From Helicobacter apodemus (GTDB lineage: Bacteria; Campylobacterota; Campylobacteria; Campylobacterales; Helicobacteraceae), in contig NZ_JRPC02000003.1 in NCBI RefSeq assembly GCF_000765745.2, positions 1-64,000 of the forward strand: 64,000 nt of DNA. The letters are read 5' to 3'. The notes under the pieces were generated by a model, which ran no database searches, was not told the DNA's origin, and saw only the letters and a program-made list of their open reading frames with translations. Made by a program: the position numbers and the translations under genes. Positions 53,159 to 63,151 of this stretch are shown in pieces (position 1 is the first letter of the stretch; every line of letters starts with the position of its first letter).

Positions 53159-53825
53159 TCATTAAAACAGCACCTGCTAAAAAGACATAGGTTAGAATCA
53201 TAAAGATAAATGCCTGTAAAAATGCCATAAAAGTGAGGATTAAAAATGCTGGTAGAGGGGCTACCCAAGGTGCTAACATCAACATAACAAGTAAGAACAT
53301 ATCATCACCTTTAATATTCCCAAAGAGACGAAAGGACAAAGAAACTAAACGCGAACAATGGGAAATAATTTCAATGGGAAACATCAAAGGAGCTAATAAA
53401 CTCACAGGACCCGCAAAATGGGAAAAATATTTTACTATCCCAAAAGTCCTCATTCCTTCAAAGTTATAATAAACAAATACAATCAAGGCTAAAGTAAGCG
53501 TAAAACTAAGGCTTGAAGAAGGGGCTTCAAAACCTGGGATAATACCAATAGCATTGGCTAAAAAAACAAAAAATGCAATGGTTGCGGTAAGGGGTAAATA
53601 TTTTCTAGCCTTTTCCTCCCCTATAACATCTTTTGCCATAAAAATAACACCACCTAAAAAAACTTCAAAAACATTTTGAATAGCACCTGGAACTATTTGC
53701 ATTCTCGAAGTTGCAAGTTTTGCTAAAACAACGGCAATAATGGCGATTAAAATTGTATGAAATGCAATAATAAAATCGTGATTGTGGCTAATTAATCCTG
53801 CAAATGTAAAAAGTCTCCCATCCAT
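53142..53825 (-). CDS. atpB: F0F1 ATP synthase subunit a
   Basis: A 227-residue membrane protein. The essential Arg lies in [22 protein letters not shown], and the downstream [23 protein letters not shown] helix is typical of subunit a. It forms the proton half-channels next to the c-ring. As in other Campylobacterota it stands apart from the main atp operon. Confidence 0.95.
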   Translation of the reverse strand: MDGRLFTFAGLISHNHDFIIAFHTILIAIIAVVLAKLATSRMQIVPGAIQNVFEVFLGGVIFMAKDVIGEEKARKYLPLTATIAFFVFLANAIGIIPGFEAPSSSLSFTLTLALIVFVYYNFEGMRTFGIVKYFSHFAGPVSLLAPLMFPIEIISHCSRLVSLSFRLFGNIKGDDMFLLVMLMLAPWVAPLPAFLILTFMAFLQAFIFMILTYVFLAGAVLMSEEDH

Positions 53826-53883
53826 ATTTAGCTCCCAAAAAATAAAAATTGCTTAATTATGCCAAAAAAATTTTAATATTAAA

Positions 53884-54375
53884 TTAACTTCTAGCAACAA
53901 CGGAGGTTTTAAGGATTAAATCATACATCGTTTTTCTATCTTTTCTCCACAAAGGGGACAATATACCAATAATGATAGAGCCAGAAATAAGAAACAAAAT
54001 AAACCTTACAAAGGCTAAAAAGAAAGTAACTTTTTTGCCATCATCCCGAATAAGTAATAAATCATAAGCTTTTTTACCCGGAGTTTGAGCCTTAAATGTT
54101 AAAAACAAAGAAATAATCACGCCATAAAGCAAAACCCCCACTAAAGGACCCCAAATAGATTCACGAAAATCTTTTGCATTCCCTATAACAACATAAGTAA
54201 GGAAATATAAAATAGGCATATAAATCATAAAAATATCAATAATTTGAGCCTTCACCCTTTGGATAAAACTTGCTGCAAGAATCGCACAATCTCTAGTATG
54301 CTTATGCGACACTTGATTTAAATGTTCTTGAGAATTTCGCTTAAGTTTTCTCCAACGTTTTGCATTTTGCCTCAT
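53884..54375 (-). CDS. RDD-family membrane protein
   Basis: A 163-residue protein with three to four transmembrane segments and the RDD pattern: ASFIQRVKAQIIDIFMIYMP near the first helix, then QTPGKKAYDLLLI and a basic end LWRKDRKTMYDLI. Function of the family is unsettled (transport suggested). It starts one base after the pyrE stop, so the two are co-translated. Confidence 0.85.
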   Translation of the reverse strand: MRQNAKRWRKLKRNSQEHLNQVSHKHTRDCAILAASFIQRVKAQIIDIFMIYMPILYFLTYVVIGNAKDFRESIWGPLVGVLLYGVIISLFLTFKAQTPGKKAYDLLLIRDDGKKVTFFLAFVRFILFLISGSIIIGILSPLWRKDRKTMYDLILKTSVVARS

Positions 54376-54987
54376 TTAATTCCCACGACTACCGGGTTTA
54401 ATAGCCACACTACCTTGCTTACATAAAGGGCAATTTGCAGCTTCATAAGTATCAAAAACAAAATCCTCTAAAGCAAATAAAGGTAAAGAAGAATCCAACT
54501 TACATTCTAGGTAATCACCAGCCCTAAAAGCATTAAACCTCTTGCAAATCCCACGATTAGCTAAAGCTGCATAGCCTACAATGTTAGCGCCCAAAGACTC
54601 TACAACCCTAGCACATTCCATAGCAGAACCCCCAGTAGTGATAATATCCTCACAAATTAAAATTTTTTCCTCTTTATAAATTTCAAATCCTCTTCTTAAA
54701 GTCATTTCTGCATTAACGCGTTCTGTGAAGATAAATCTCACACCAAGACATCGTGCAAGCTCATAACCCGCCAAAATACCACCTAATGCCGGAGAGCAAA
54801 CACATTGCACTTGTATTTTAGATTCTTGAATAACTTTTGCTAAAGATTGTGCTAATTCATAAGCGAGTTTTGGGTTTTCTAAAACCTTAGCAGACTGGAG
54901 ATAAAAGGAGGAATGCTTACCGCTACTTAATAAGAAATGCCCCTCTAAAAGGGCATTTGCCTCCTTATAAATCCGCATAATATCCAT
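54376..54987 (-). CDS. pyrE: orotate phosphoribosyltransferase
   Basis: A 203-residue type I phosphoribosyltransferase. PRPP-binding motif [17 protein letters not shown] and the [19 protein letters not shown]-terminal OPRT signature are clear. It makes OMP from orotate and PRPP in pyrimidine synthesis. The ATG at 54987 has AAGGAG about 7 bases upstream. Length is normal for the epsilon/Thermus-like group. Confidence 0.95.
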   Translation of the reverse strand: MDIMRIYKEANALLEGHFLLSSGKHSSFYLQSAKVLENPKLAYELAQSLAKVIQESKIQVQCVCSPALGGILAGYELARCLGVRFIFTERVNAEMTLRRGFEIYKEEKILICEDIITTGGSAMECARVVESLGANIVGYAALANRGICKRFNAFRAGDYLECKLDSSLPLFALEDFVFDTYEAANCPLCKQGSVAIKPGSRGN

Positions 54988-55108
54988 AAATTCTCCTTAT
55001 TTAGACTAAAGGCATATTCCTATGGAGTCTATAATGGTGTATCTTAAGCATTTATACAGATTTAATCATACCAATACTTCTCATTTATTCTGCTTAAATA
55101 CACCAACT

Positions 55109-55943
55109 TCAAACAAAGGTATTGAGGTTTATAGTTTTTTGAATGGCTAAATAATTAGTGGTTGTAAATTGCTCATAAGATTCTTTATAATTATCAAGCT
55201 TTAATAATTTTTTACTAGGCAAAAATCGATAAAGAACCATATTTCTTTTTCAAAGAAAAGCCAAAAATCCTTGAAAAATGTCCTTGTATCTATATTGCAA
55301 CCTCCAAATTCAAAAGTAATAATATCAATAGCCCTCTTAGCAAACATTCCTTTAGCACCAGCAAAAACATCAAGCTCATGCCCTCTACATCAATTTTTAA
55401 CAAAGAAATGTGCTCTATAGATTTTTGCTGACAATAGGAATCTAAAGTGAAAATTTTGACTTTCTCACTCTCTTCAAAAGGAATATTACGAAACGCTAAA
55501 TCTCTTTTGGTTAAAGAGGCTAACCCAGAACCCTTTTTATTATAATATAAGATTCTCTCCTCATTGACTTTTCCCAAACCAAAATTATTTAAAATAATGT
55601 TATTAGCTTTTGAAAAGCCATTCTGCGATAAAATCTCAAAAGTATAAATAGAGGGCTCAAAACAATGAATTTGCCCCCCCCCCCCGCTACCTTTCATAAA
55701 AAGAAGATTTAGAAAGCTTGATTGTAAAAACATTCCCTTATTAGCACCCACATCAAATATACAATAGGGGTGTTTAAAATTTTGTTTTAAAATTTCAAAT
55801 ACAAGTTCCTCTCCGCTACTTTAAACATTATCTCCACAACCAATCCCAAGTTTAAATAAAATACTTTTTAGAATAGCTTCATCATCTTCTATTTTTTCAA
55901 CTTTTTTATGAAAAATATCTTTCTTAAATATTTTATGTAACAT
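55109..55943 (-). pseudogene. FkbM-family methyltransferase with stop, poly-G tract and two frameshifts
   Basis: From ATG at 55943: MLHKIFKKDIFHKKVEKIED, then GIGCGDNV followed by TAA at about 55822, SSGEELVFEILKQNF, IFDVGANKGMF (SAM motif), a G12 run in KGSGGGGQIHCFEPS, and LLKIDVEG. One missing base after DVEG and one near the end then lead through HELDVFAGAKGMF and GGCNIDTRTFFKDF to YLAIQKTINLN. With these two repairs the length is exactly 279 codons. FkbM enzymes O-methylate sugars, often in surface glycans. The G tract itself is in frame; the stop and frameshifts inactivate it. Confidence 0.8.
55674..55685 (-). repeat. poly-G (12) tract in the FkbM pseudogene
   Basis: Twelve G on the coding strand, in frame at this length (GSGGGGQIHCFEP). 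A typical Helicobacter slipped-strand tract, but the gene is broken elsewhere. Confidence 0.85.
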
Positions 55944-55966
55944 GTTAAATATTCTCTATTACTAAA

Positions 55967-56527
55967 TTAAATTTTTAATAATTCTTCTTCCTTGTGTTTA
56001 ACTAACTCATCAATTTTCTTTACTGCATTATCTGTAAATTTTTGAATCTCATCATAGGCTTTTTTAGACTCATCTTCACTAATAAACTTATCTTTCTCTA
56101 ATCTTTTAATCTTATCATTAGAATCTTTGCGAATATTCCTAATTGCCACTTTAGCTTTCTCACCAATACTTTTAGCTTCTTTAGCAGTCTCTTTTCTTTG
56201 CTCACTTGTCATTGGGGGGAAAAAGAGCTTGATACATTCACCATCATTATTAGGATTAACTCCAACATTTGCCTCTTGTATCGCCCTTTCAATCTCTTTT
56301 AAAAGACTTTTCTCCCAAGGAGTTATAGAAATTGTATTAGCATCTTGAACAATCACAGAACCCACTTGATTAAGAGGAGTTGGGGAGCCATAATAATCTA
56401 CACAAATAGGCTCAACGATAGAAATAGAGACCTTTCCACTCCTTAAAGTTCCAAACTCTTTTTTCATAGATTCAATACTTTTATTCATCATCTCTTGTGT
56501 ATGTGCATAAATATCTTGCAAACTCAT
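55967..56527 (-). CDS. frr: ribosome recycling factor
   Basis: A 186-residue RRF from ATG at 56527 ([20 protein letters not shown]); an upstream in-frame ATG at 56602 lies inside the secG tail and gives an unusual extension, so it is rejected. Conserved [20 protein letters not shown] and [25 protein letters not shown]. With EF-G it splits post-termination ribosomes. It follows secG by about 20 bases. Confidence 0.95.
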   Translation of the reverse strand: MSLQDIYAHTQEMMNKSIESMKKEFGTLRSGKVSISIVEPICVDYYGSPTPLNQVGSVIVQDANTISITPWEKSLLKEIERAIQEANVGVNPNNDGECIKLFFPPMTSEQRKETAKEAKSIGEKAKVAIRNIRKDSNDKIKRLEKDKFISEDESKKAYDEIQKFTDNAVKKIDELVKHKEEELLKI

Positions 56528-56546
56528 TTCTCTACCTTCAAAATCT

Positions 56547-56870
56547 TTACTTCTCTTGTGGCAACACTGGAACACTTGGTGCAACAGGAACTTGATTATC
56601 AACTTCAGGAGAAATACTTACATTATCTAAAATAGAACGTTTAGAATCTTGTAAATAAAGGTATCCTAAAGCAATAGTATTAATTACAAATAAAAATCCT
56701 AATCCAAAAGTTAATTTTGCTAAAAACCCAGCAGGACCCTTTGCACCAAAAAGACTTTCATTGCTTCCACTATAAGCCCCAAGCCCTATACTTGAGCTTT
56801 TTTGTAACATTACAATAATCGTAACAAAAATTGCTAAAATAAATTGCAATACCAATAAAATTCCACTCAT
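56547..56870 (-). CDS. secG: preprotein translocase subunit SecG
   Basis: A 107-residue protein with two transmembrane helices (residues 3-22 and 50-72), the loop signature [18 protein letters not shown] and [14 protein letters not shown], and a proline-rich tail ([12 protein letters not shown]). It assists SecYE. Located directly upstream of frr, an arrangement also found in Helicobacter pylori. Confidence 0.93.
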   Translation of the reverse strand: MSGILLVLQFILAIFVTIIVMLQKSSSIGLGAYSGSNESLFGAKGPAGFLAKLTFGLGFLFVINTIALGYLYLQDSKRSILDNVSISPEVDNQVPVAPSVPVLPQEK

Positions 56871-56932
56871 AATTTACCTCAAAAATAAAATTCTTAAGAT
56901 TCTACTAAAATTTATCTAATACAAGCATAAAA

Positions 56933-57472
56933 TCAACCCCTTTTAAAAAGCCGCAAAAACTTGAAAATGAGAATTGATAAAATAACGAAAATCACTATAA
57001 AATAATTCATCGTTAAAATTTTCTGTATTAATACAAAATGAATAAGAGCGAAAATAACAGCAATATAAACTGCGTAATAGAGTTTGAAACGATGAAAATA
57101 ATTCCCCAATATAAAACACACTATAAGAAGTATTAAACTTAAAAACCCAAAATACAAATAATGTTTGCTTTTTAGCTCTTCTAAAATCAAAGAAAATTCC
57201 CAATTAAAGTCTATTGCAAAAAAGATTCCGCTATGGAGAAGAGCTGCAACTAAGGCTAACAATCCAAAACTTTTTTTAATAGGTTTAAAGATAACCAAAG
57301 AAACCACCAAAAAAACAATACTCACCCATCCGCTAAAAAAATATAAACTCACTAATGGGTCAGCAAAATCACCAATTTTATAGCTTTCAACACCTAATAC
57401 AATCTGCCATAAGAGCAGAAAAACTCCAAACATCAAAAGGGTGTCTAAAAAAATCCCATAATGTTTTTTCAC
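56933..57472 (-). CDS. msrQ: MsrQ-like heme-binding membrane subunit
   Basis: A 179-residue protein with five to six transmembrane helices and histidines placed in the helices (ALLHSGIFFAIDF, GNYFHRFKLYYAVY, FALIHFVLIQK), as in the ferric-reductase-like MsrQ/YedZ family. MsrQ passes electrons from quinols to the periplasmic MsrP. The gene lies 8 bases downstream of msrP. Slightly shorter than Escherichia coli MsrQ. Confidence 0.85.
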   Translation of the reverse strand: MKKHYGIFLDTLLMFGVFLLLWQIVLGVESYKIGDFADPLVSLYFFSGWVSIVFLVVSLVIFKPIKKSFGLLALVAALLHSGIFFAIDFNWEFSLILEELKSKHYLYFGFLSLILLIVCFILGNYFHRFKLYYAVYIAVIFALIHFVLIQKILTMNYFIVIFVILSILIFKFLRLFKRG

Positions 57473-57480
57473 CTTTATCC

Positions 57481-58479
57481 TTAATAAAGTTTTTTTCTAT
57501 CAAGTCCTGCATAAAGATGCTCTACTTCTTTTGCATAACCATTTAAGTATAAAGTCGGAACCCTTCCTCTTTGTCCTATTACACGTTCGCTACTTTGAGA
57601 CCATCTAGGATGTGAAACTTCAGGATCAACATTACCATAAAAACCATATTCTCTAGAATTTTCTGCCTCCCAAGTTGAAACAGGCTGTTTTTTCAAAAAT
57701 TCTATTTTATTAATAGATTTAATCATTTTATAACCATACTTCCAAGGTACTACCAATCTAATAGGCGCTCCATTTTGTGGCAATAATCTTTTTTTATACA
57801 TTCCAACTGCAAGCATAGACAAAGGATTCCTTGCCTCATCAATCCTCAAACCCTCCTTATAAGGAAAATCAAGAAAACTTGATCCCATACCAAGTCCTAA
57901 GAATCCTCCTTGCATTGGGAATTGCTTAGGATCATAGAGAGTTGTAAAACGGATATATTTTGCTTCTTTAGTAGGTTTAGCAAAGTTAATAAATTCTCTT
58001 AACTCAAATCCAATCCAAGGAATTACCATACTCCAAGCTTCTACACATCTAAACCGATAAATCCTCTCTACTAAAGTCATTTTAGTGATTAATTCTTCAA
58101 CATCAATCACAAAAGGTTTTTGCACTTCCCCTTCTATACTGATACTCCAAGGAGAAGTCTTTAAAGAACCTGCTTTATTTTTTGGGTCGCTTTTAGAATA
58201 TCCAAATTCATAAAAATTATTATAACTTGTCGCTAATTCCTCTGGAGTTGGGAATATAACATTTCTATTGATCTTTAGCATTTCTTTATCACTCATTGGG
58301 CGATAATGCAATTTATCCGTTTTATTAACTATATCGGCTAAAAGACTTTCCACACTCAATGCAGCGACTAAACTACCAGCTCCAAGCTTTAAAAATCTTC
58401 TTCGTTGTTTAAAAAAAATTTCAGGTGTTACCTTTTGATATTCTTTGGGGGTAACTGCTTGATACTTTAACTCTTTCAT
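57481..58479 (-). CDS. msrP: protein-methionine-sulfoxide reductase catalytic subunit
   Basis: A 332-residue sulfite-oxidase-fold molybdoenzyme. A Tat signal RRRFLKLGAGS is at residues 26-36, and the molybdenum ligand is Cys145 in YRFRCVEAWSM. Further conserved: PIRLVVPWKYGYKMIKSI and TWEAENSREYGFY. It repairs oxidised methionine in periplasmic proteins using electrons from MsrQ. Full length. AGGAATTTTT lies before the ATG. Confidence 0.95.
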   Translation of the reverse strand: MKELKYQAVTPKEYQKVTPEIFFKQRRRFLKLGAGSLVAALSVESLLADIVNKTDKLHYRPMSDKEMLKINRNVIFPTPEELATSYNNFYEFGYSKSDPKNKAGSLKTSPWSISIEGEVQKPFVIDVEELITKMTLVERIYRFRCVEAWSMVIPWIGFELREFINFAKPTKEAKYIRFTTLYDPKQFPMQGGFLGLGMGSSFLDFPYKEGLRIDEARNPLSMLAVGMYKKRLLPQNGAPIRLVVPWKYGYKMIKSINKIEFLKKQPVSTWEAENSREYGFYGNVDPEVSHPRWSQSSERVIGQRGRVPTLYLNGYAKEVEHLYAGLDRKKLY

Positions 58480-58505
58480 AAAAATTCCTCAATTAGAAAT
58501 TAAAT

Positions 58506-60168
58506 TTATAGTAAAAAATCAATGATTGGAGTAGAAAAAATTTCTGAATTTTTAGGTAAATAATGGATAAATTGATCAAGGAATTGTTTATTTAAAAACA
58601 TCTCGCCACAAACAATGATGCCTTTGGTATTATAGCTCTCTTCCATATCTCTACTAAAATTAGCAAAAAATTCTGCAAAAGAATCTATAATCCCAAAACA
58701 CAATAATTCTTTTTCTACTCCTGCTAATTTAAAACTCATAACAGAACGCAAAGTTTTCAAAGTATCAAGATACACTTTTCCTTCTTCATTACGTTCTAAT
58801 TTAAAATCAATACGAGGTCCTTTTTGGCCAACAAAATTTGATGCACACTCTAAAACTTCATAAGCAAGCAACATTAAATCCATAGAATCTACTTTAAAAT
58901 CCAATAAAATACCGCACATCCCTATTAACTCTAAAAGATTAAAAGATATTTTTGATTCTTTAGAATAAGTCTCTAACTCCCTTATTAAATCTTGATTTTC
59001 CTTAGTAAAATTTTTCAACAAAGATTGTGTAGTTTTATTAAATACCTTTAATTCATCAATCCTTAAAGCAATATTAGATTCAAAAGCAAATTCTAATGGT
59101 TCTTTAAAACTTTGATTAAAATAAAGCATAAAACGCGTTTGCCCTCTACCTAAATAGAGTAGATTCACCTTTTCTAATTTTTCTCTTAAAAGAGCTTTTT
59201 CAAATTCTTTCATAGTGGCATAAGAAATGTCTTTTGCTGCTTCAAAACGATGTTGGAGAATTAAAGAGTTTTTACCCACACTAATCAAAACTGGGGAAGA
59301 CTCTTGAACAATGAAATAACAAAGACCAAGCCTTATTTTTTCTTCTTTTAGTGGCAATAAATACAAACCACTATACTCTTCTAAAAATTTTGTCAAAAGC
59401 ACTAAAAGCGGTTCATATGGCAAAACACACGTTACAAAAGATTGGGAAAAAAACTCTGTAAAAATGGATTTTGGCTTTAACCTTATAAGAGGCTTTTCTA
59501 AAGTTGCTAAAGCTTGTAGCTCTTCTTTAGAAGCTTTAAAAATTATTTGAGCATTATTCAAACAAAAAGGCATAAACCAATAATCACCTTCTATTTTTTT
59601 AGGATTTTTTTCATCTAGTAAAACCAATTCTTTTTTTCCATAAATAGTCTTTAAAAAAACCCTCTCTCCTTTCTTTAAAGCTTGGGCTAAATGCCCCAAA
59701 GAATCTTCTAATAAAACCTTTGAATTTATAAGCATCTCAGTCTCATTATTAAAAAAATTCAAAGGAGTTTGAGCAAAATTAATAAAATCTCCCCATAAAT
59801 TACAAAAATTTTCACTTTTCCTACTGCTTATTGCCTGTAACTCCAAAGCACTCAAATACAAAGAAGGGATATTATAAGAAGTCTCTAAAGGGGGTTTATT
59901 AATGCTTTGATTATCTTCTAGTACCCTCATTTCTTTAAAACTCCACTGCAAAGATAGTGGAATAACTTTTGATAAATAATCACTAAATTCTAAGACAACA
60001 GATTCTTCACCACAAACTTGCAAAAAAAAATTCTTCCTCGTCACCATAAAATCTACCTTGTAGAGAATATTTTCTAAGTGCATTATCTAAAATTTTTACA
60101 ATAAAACTCTTAACATTTTGCGAACTTTGAAATTCTTCAATAAAACCAAAAACTAAAGAAATATTCAC
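58506..60168 (-). CDS. hydE: HydE, hydrogenase-associated protein, split by a frameshift
   Basis: The reading starts at GTG 60168 (NISLVFGFIEEFQSSQNVKS), one base after the hydD stop, and runs to GDEEEFFF before a T9 run (60022-60030) puts it out of frame. The long second frame continues LQVCGEESVVLEFSDYLSKV and reaches 58506 with EIFSTPIIDFLL. With 8 (or 11) T the two join to 553 residues. The C-terminal part (IDFKLERNEEGKVYLDTLKT; GIIVCGEMFLN) resembles the HypF C-terminal Kae1-like domain, as in Helicobacter HydE (hydABCDE operon), needed for hydrogenase activity. Either a real off state or a sequencing error. Confidence 0.75.
60022..60030 (-). repeat. T9 homopolymer at the hydE frame break
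   Basis: Nine A on the + strand (T on the coding strand). T9 terminates the N-terminal frame at LW-stop; T8 would restore a 553-residue HydE. Confidence 0.7.
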
Positions 60169-60169
60169 T

Positions 60170-60706
60170 CTAATAGCCCTTATAAGAAAAACGTGCAACC
60201 TCTTGCAAGTTTTGATTACTTTTTTTACAAACTTTTATACCTAAGGATTCTAAATATTCAATAGCCTTTGCTTCCATAATTTTCGCTGCTTGTAAAATCT
60301 CTTTAGATAATTCAAAAGTTGGGTCTGTACCAATAACAAAGGGCTTCACACCTAAGATTTTTGTAGGTGGTAAATCTCCTAGCATTTCAATCATCTTTAA
60401 AGTTTGCAACATTTCAACTTCATGGGCACTTCCAGCCCAAGTAATATTGTTAGGAACGGCACTAAAATCAAAGAAATAAACATCACCAACTTTTGCATCG
60501 TTAGCATCTATACAATCTAAAATTAAAACTTGCTGGTATTGAGTAATAAGCGGAATTAGGTGTTGTGCCATCGTCCCTCCATCAACAATATCAACACTGC
60601 TCTCCCCGCTAAAAGTATAATTGACTTTAAGAAGATTTGAAAGATGAACTCCAATTCCTTCATCCCCAAATAAAATATTACCTATGCCTAGAATCAAAAT
60701 CTTCAA
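60170..60706 (-). CDS. hydD: hydrogenase maturation protease HydD
   Basis: A 178-residue HyaD/HybD-type endopeptidase. LGIGNILFGDEGIGVHL holds the first metal-binding Glu (Glu16) , IVDGGTMAQHLIPLI the Asp-containing second site region, and GSAHEVEM the His. It clips the C-terminal peptide of HydB after nickel insertion. It ends one base before hydE and follows hydC. Confidence 0.93.
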   Translation of the reverse strand: MKILILGIGNILFGDEGIGVHLSNLLKVNYTFSGESSVDIVDGGTMAQHLIPLITQYQQVLILDCIDANDAKVGDVYFFDFSAVPNNITWAGSAHEVEMLQTLKMIEMLGDLPPTKILGVKPFVIGTDPTFELSKEILQAAKIMEAKAIEYLESLGIKVCKKSNQNLQEVARFSYKGY

Positions 60707-60714
60707 AAACTACC

Positions 60715-61392
60715 TTAATGTTGTCCATCTTTTTCGAATTTATAACCACTAACAATAGTATCAACACCAGCTCCAGGATACCTTGTTGCATTCCAAACTG
60801 CCATATAAATATGTATAGGGAGAAAAATAATAAATGCCCAAGTTAGTATATGGTGTATTCCTCTAACATTTGCAATCCCTCCAAAGAATACCTCTAAAGG
60901 TCTAAGAAAAGATAAAAATCCACCAAGCCCTTCGTGAAAAACATGGGCATATAAAATTAATCCAGTAAGAGAAATAGCAAAGATTAAAAACATAACACCT
61001 ATATAAGTTACAAGCTGAATGGGATTATAAGCTCCTTTTATATGAGGATGCGCTGCTATAAATAAATAATTTCCTATAATCTTAACCCATACAATAGGAT
61101 TAATAAGATCTAAAAATGAACGTCTTTCGATATGGCATTCTTTAGAAAAGAGAAAAATATAAATCCTAAAAATTGAAACCGCAATTAGCAAAAAGCCAAA
61201 AATAAGATGCCAACTACGCATTAAAGCATATAAAAAGCCCACCGGCTCTCCTGTAAAATTATTCGGTGCTAAAAAAGGATAAGCAATATAAAAGCCTGTT
61301 GCTATTAATGCAAAAATAGAAAAAGCTCTTATCCAATGGAATATCCTTGTAAGTCTTGAAAACTCATAAATGGATCGGTATTTTGTCTCCAT
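60715..61392 (-). CDS. hydC: Ni-Fe hydrogenase cytochrome b subunit
   Basis: ATG at 61392 with AGGAGAAG upstream starts METKYRSIYEFSRLTRIFHW, 225 residues. Four to five transmembrane helices with heme-ligand histidines in RIFHWIRAF, MRSWHLIFGF and IHHILTWAFIIFLPIHIYMA. It passes electrons from HydA to menaquinone and anchors the complex in the membrane. An in-frame ATG at 61410 overlaps hydB and lacks spacing for a ribosome binding site. Confidence 0.94.
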   Translation of the reverse strand: METKYRSIYEFSRLTRIFHWIRAFSIFALIATGFYIAYPFLAPNNFTGEPVGFLYALMRSWHLIFGFLLIAVSIFRIYIFLFSKECHIERRSFLDLINPIVWVKIIGNYLFIAAHPHIKGAYNPIQLVTYIGVMFLIFAISLTGLILYAHVFHEGLGGFLSFLRPLEVFFGGIANVRGIHHILTWAFIIFLPIHIYMAVWNATRYPGAGVDTIVSGYKFEKDGQH

Positions 61393-61403
61393 ATTCTTCT
61401 CCT

Positions 61404-63140
61404 TTAGCATTTAAGATTCATAGCAATAGGATCTAATTTATATTGCCCTATCTCATTCCCTTTTGTATCCATTAAATGCACAGAACAAGCGATACAAGGG
61501 TCAAAAGAATGGATAGTGCGAATAATCTCTAAAGGCTGTGTAATATCTTCAACCTTAGTGCCAATTAAAGAAAATTCATAAGGTCCCATTTGTTCTTTTG
61601 AATCTTTTGGTCCAGCATTCCAAGTGCTAGGAACGACACATTGATAATTAGATACAACGCCATCTTTAATTCTAATCCAATGGCTAAGTGTCCCTCTAGG
61701 AACATTACCAATATAACGACCTTTATATTCTTTATTGTTGTCAATTTTATAAGGAGCACAAGTGCTTTGATCACCAGTTTTTAGATTTTCAACCAAAGAA
61801 TTAAAAGCTTCAATGCCATAATTAGCAGAGAGTTTGCACTCTAATGCTCTAGCTGCAGTTCTTCCTAATGTTGAAAAAAGAGCTTCTACAGGTAATCCAG
61901 TATCTTTTAAAAATTGATTTACAATTTGAGTAATCCTAGGATTCTTCGCCGCTAACCCAACTACCATGGCCGCTAAAGGTCCCACCTCCATAGCATCTCC
62001 CTCATAACGAGGAGATTTTATCCAGCTATATTTTCCTTTAATATCTAAAGCCTTAGTATGAATAGGTTTGCCATCTGGTCCAATGGTATCAGCATCAACA
62101 AAACCTGTATAATTAGCCTCTGTTTCTCCATCATAAGGGTGAAGTGGTTGATTATTTTTATACCAAGAATGTGTAGCTTCCTCTGTGATTAACTCCTCAT
62201 TTAAGTCATAAAGCTTTGAAATATCACCATTTCTTACAATACCAGTGCTATATAAAGTTTCTTTTCTATTAATAGGTATCTCTGCGTGACAGAGGAAATT
62301 TCTTACTCCACAACCCTTTAAAACACTAGGTTCATTTTTATAAACCTCTGCTGCCATTACAATATCTGCATAATAACCACGATTTACAAAATCTGCACAT
62401 TCCTTATACTTTGTTAGCCAATCACCCAATCTTGTAGGATCTAAAATATCTACTACACAAGTAACTCCACCCACAGTTAGACTCTGAGGATGAGGCTGTT
62501 TAGCCCCAAAAATTGCCATAAGTTGAGCCATCACCCTTTGAATTTCAAGAGCCTTTAAGTAATGAGATAAAACAATAAGATTTTGCTCGGGTGAAAATCT
62601 ATAAGTCTTATGCCCCCAATAACCATTAGCAAAGGGACCAAGACCTTGTTTAGAGCTTGCAAACTTCTTCACACGTTCTTGAACTGCTTTTAACTCATCT
62701 GCTCCTGCAGCAATAGGATTATCTACATATTTAAAGGCAAGTTCTGAAGCTTTTTTTGGGTCTGCTTTAAGGGCAGAAGTAATATCACACCAATCAAGCC
62801 CATGTAGATGATAAAAATGCACTAAATGATCGTGTAAAACCAAAGAAACATTCATTAAAGAGCGAACCATTTCTGCATTAAAGGGAACTTGAATCCCTAA
62901 AGCATCCTCTACTGCTGAAATCCCTGCTTTATAATGAGAAAATGTGCAAACTCCACAAATTCTTTGCACCATAAAACCAACATCTCTAGGATCTCTATTT
63001 TTCACAATAACTTCAATACCCCTCCATAAAGTGGAGCTAGAATAAGCATCAGTAATAACATTATTATCATCAACAATCACTTCAATTCTTAAATGTCCTT
63101 CAATTCTAGTAATAGGATCAACAATAATTCTTTTTGACAT
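61404..63140 (-). CDS. hydB: Ni-Fe hydrogenase large subunit
   Basis: A 578-residue group 1b uptake hydrogenase large subunit. L1 motif RICGVCTFSHYKAG gives two nickel cysteines, and L5 DPCIACSVH gives the other two. After His the precursor has the tail LMDTKGNEIGQYKLD PIAMNLKC, which HydD removes during maturation. It oxidises H2 on the periplasmic face. Lies between hydA and hydC with short gaps. Confidence 0.97.
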   Translation of the reverse strand: MSKRIIVDPITRIEGHLRIEVIVDDNNVITDAYSSSTLWRGIEVIVKNRDPRDVGFMVQRICGVCTFSHYKAGISAVEDALGIQVPFNAEMVRSLMNVSLVLHDHLVHFYHLHGLDWCDITSALKADPKKASELAFKYVDNPIAAGADELKAVQERVKKFASSKQGLGPFANGYWGHKTYRFSPEQNLIVLSHYLKALEIQRVMAQLMAIFGAKQPHPQSLTVGGVTCVVDILDPTRLGDWLTKYKECADFVNRGYYADIVMAAEVYKNEPSVLKGCGVRNFLCHAEIPINRKETLYSTGIVRNGDISKLYDLNEELITEEATHSWYKNNQPLHPYDGETEANYTGFVDADTIGPDGKPIHTKALDIKGKYSWIKSPRYEGDAMEVGPLAAMVVGLAAKNPRITQIVNQFLKDTGLPVEALFSTLGRTAARALECKLSANYGIEAFNSLVENLKTGDQSTCAPYKIDNNKEYKGRYIGNVPRGTLSHWIRIKDGVVSNYQCVVPSTWNAGPKDSKEQMGPYEFSLIGTKVEDITQPLEIIRTIHSFDPCIACSVHLMDTKGNEIGQYKLDPIAMNLKC

Positions 63141-63151
63141 AAGCCCCTCCT

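Noticed and set aside
55967..56602. Longer RRF start at 56602
   Set aside because: The extra 25 residues have no RRF similarity and overlap secG; ATG at 56527 gives the normal RRF start MSLQDIY.
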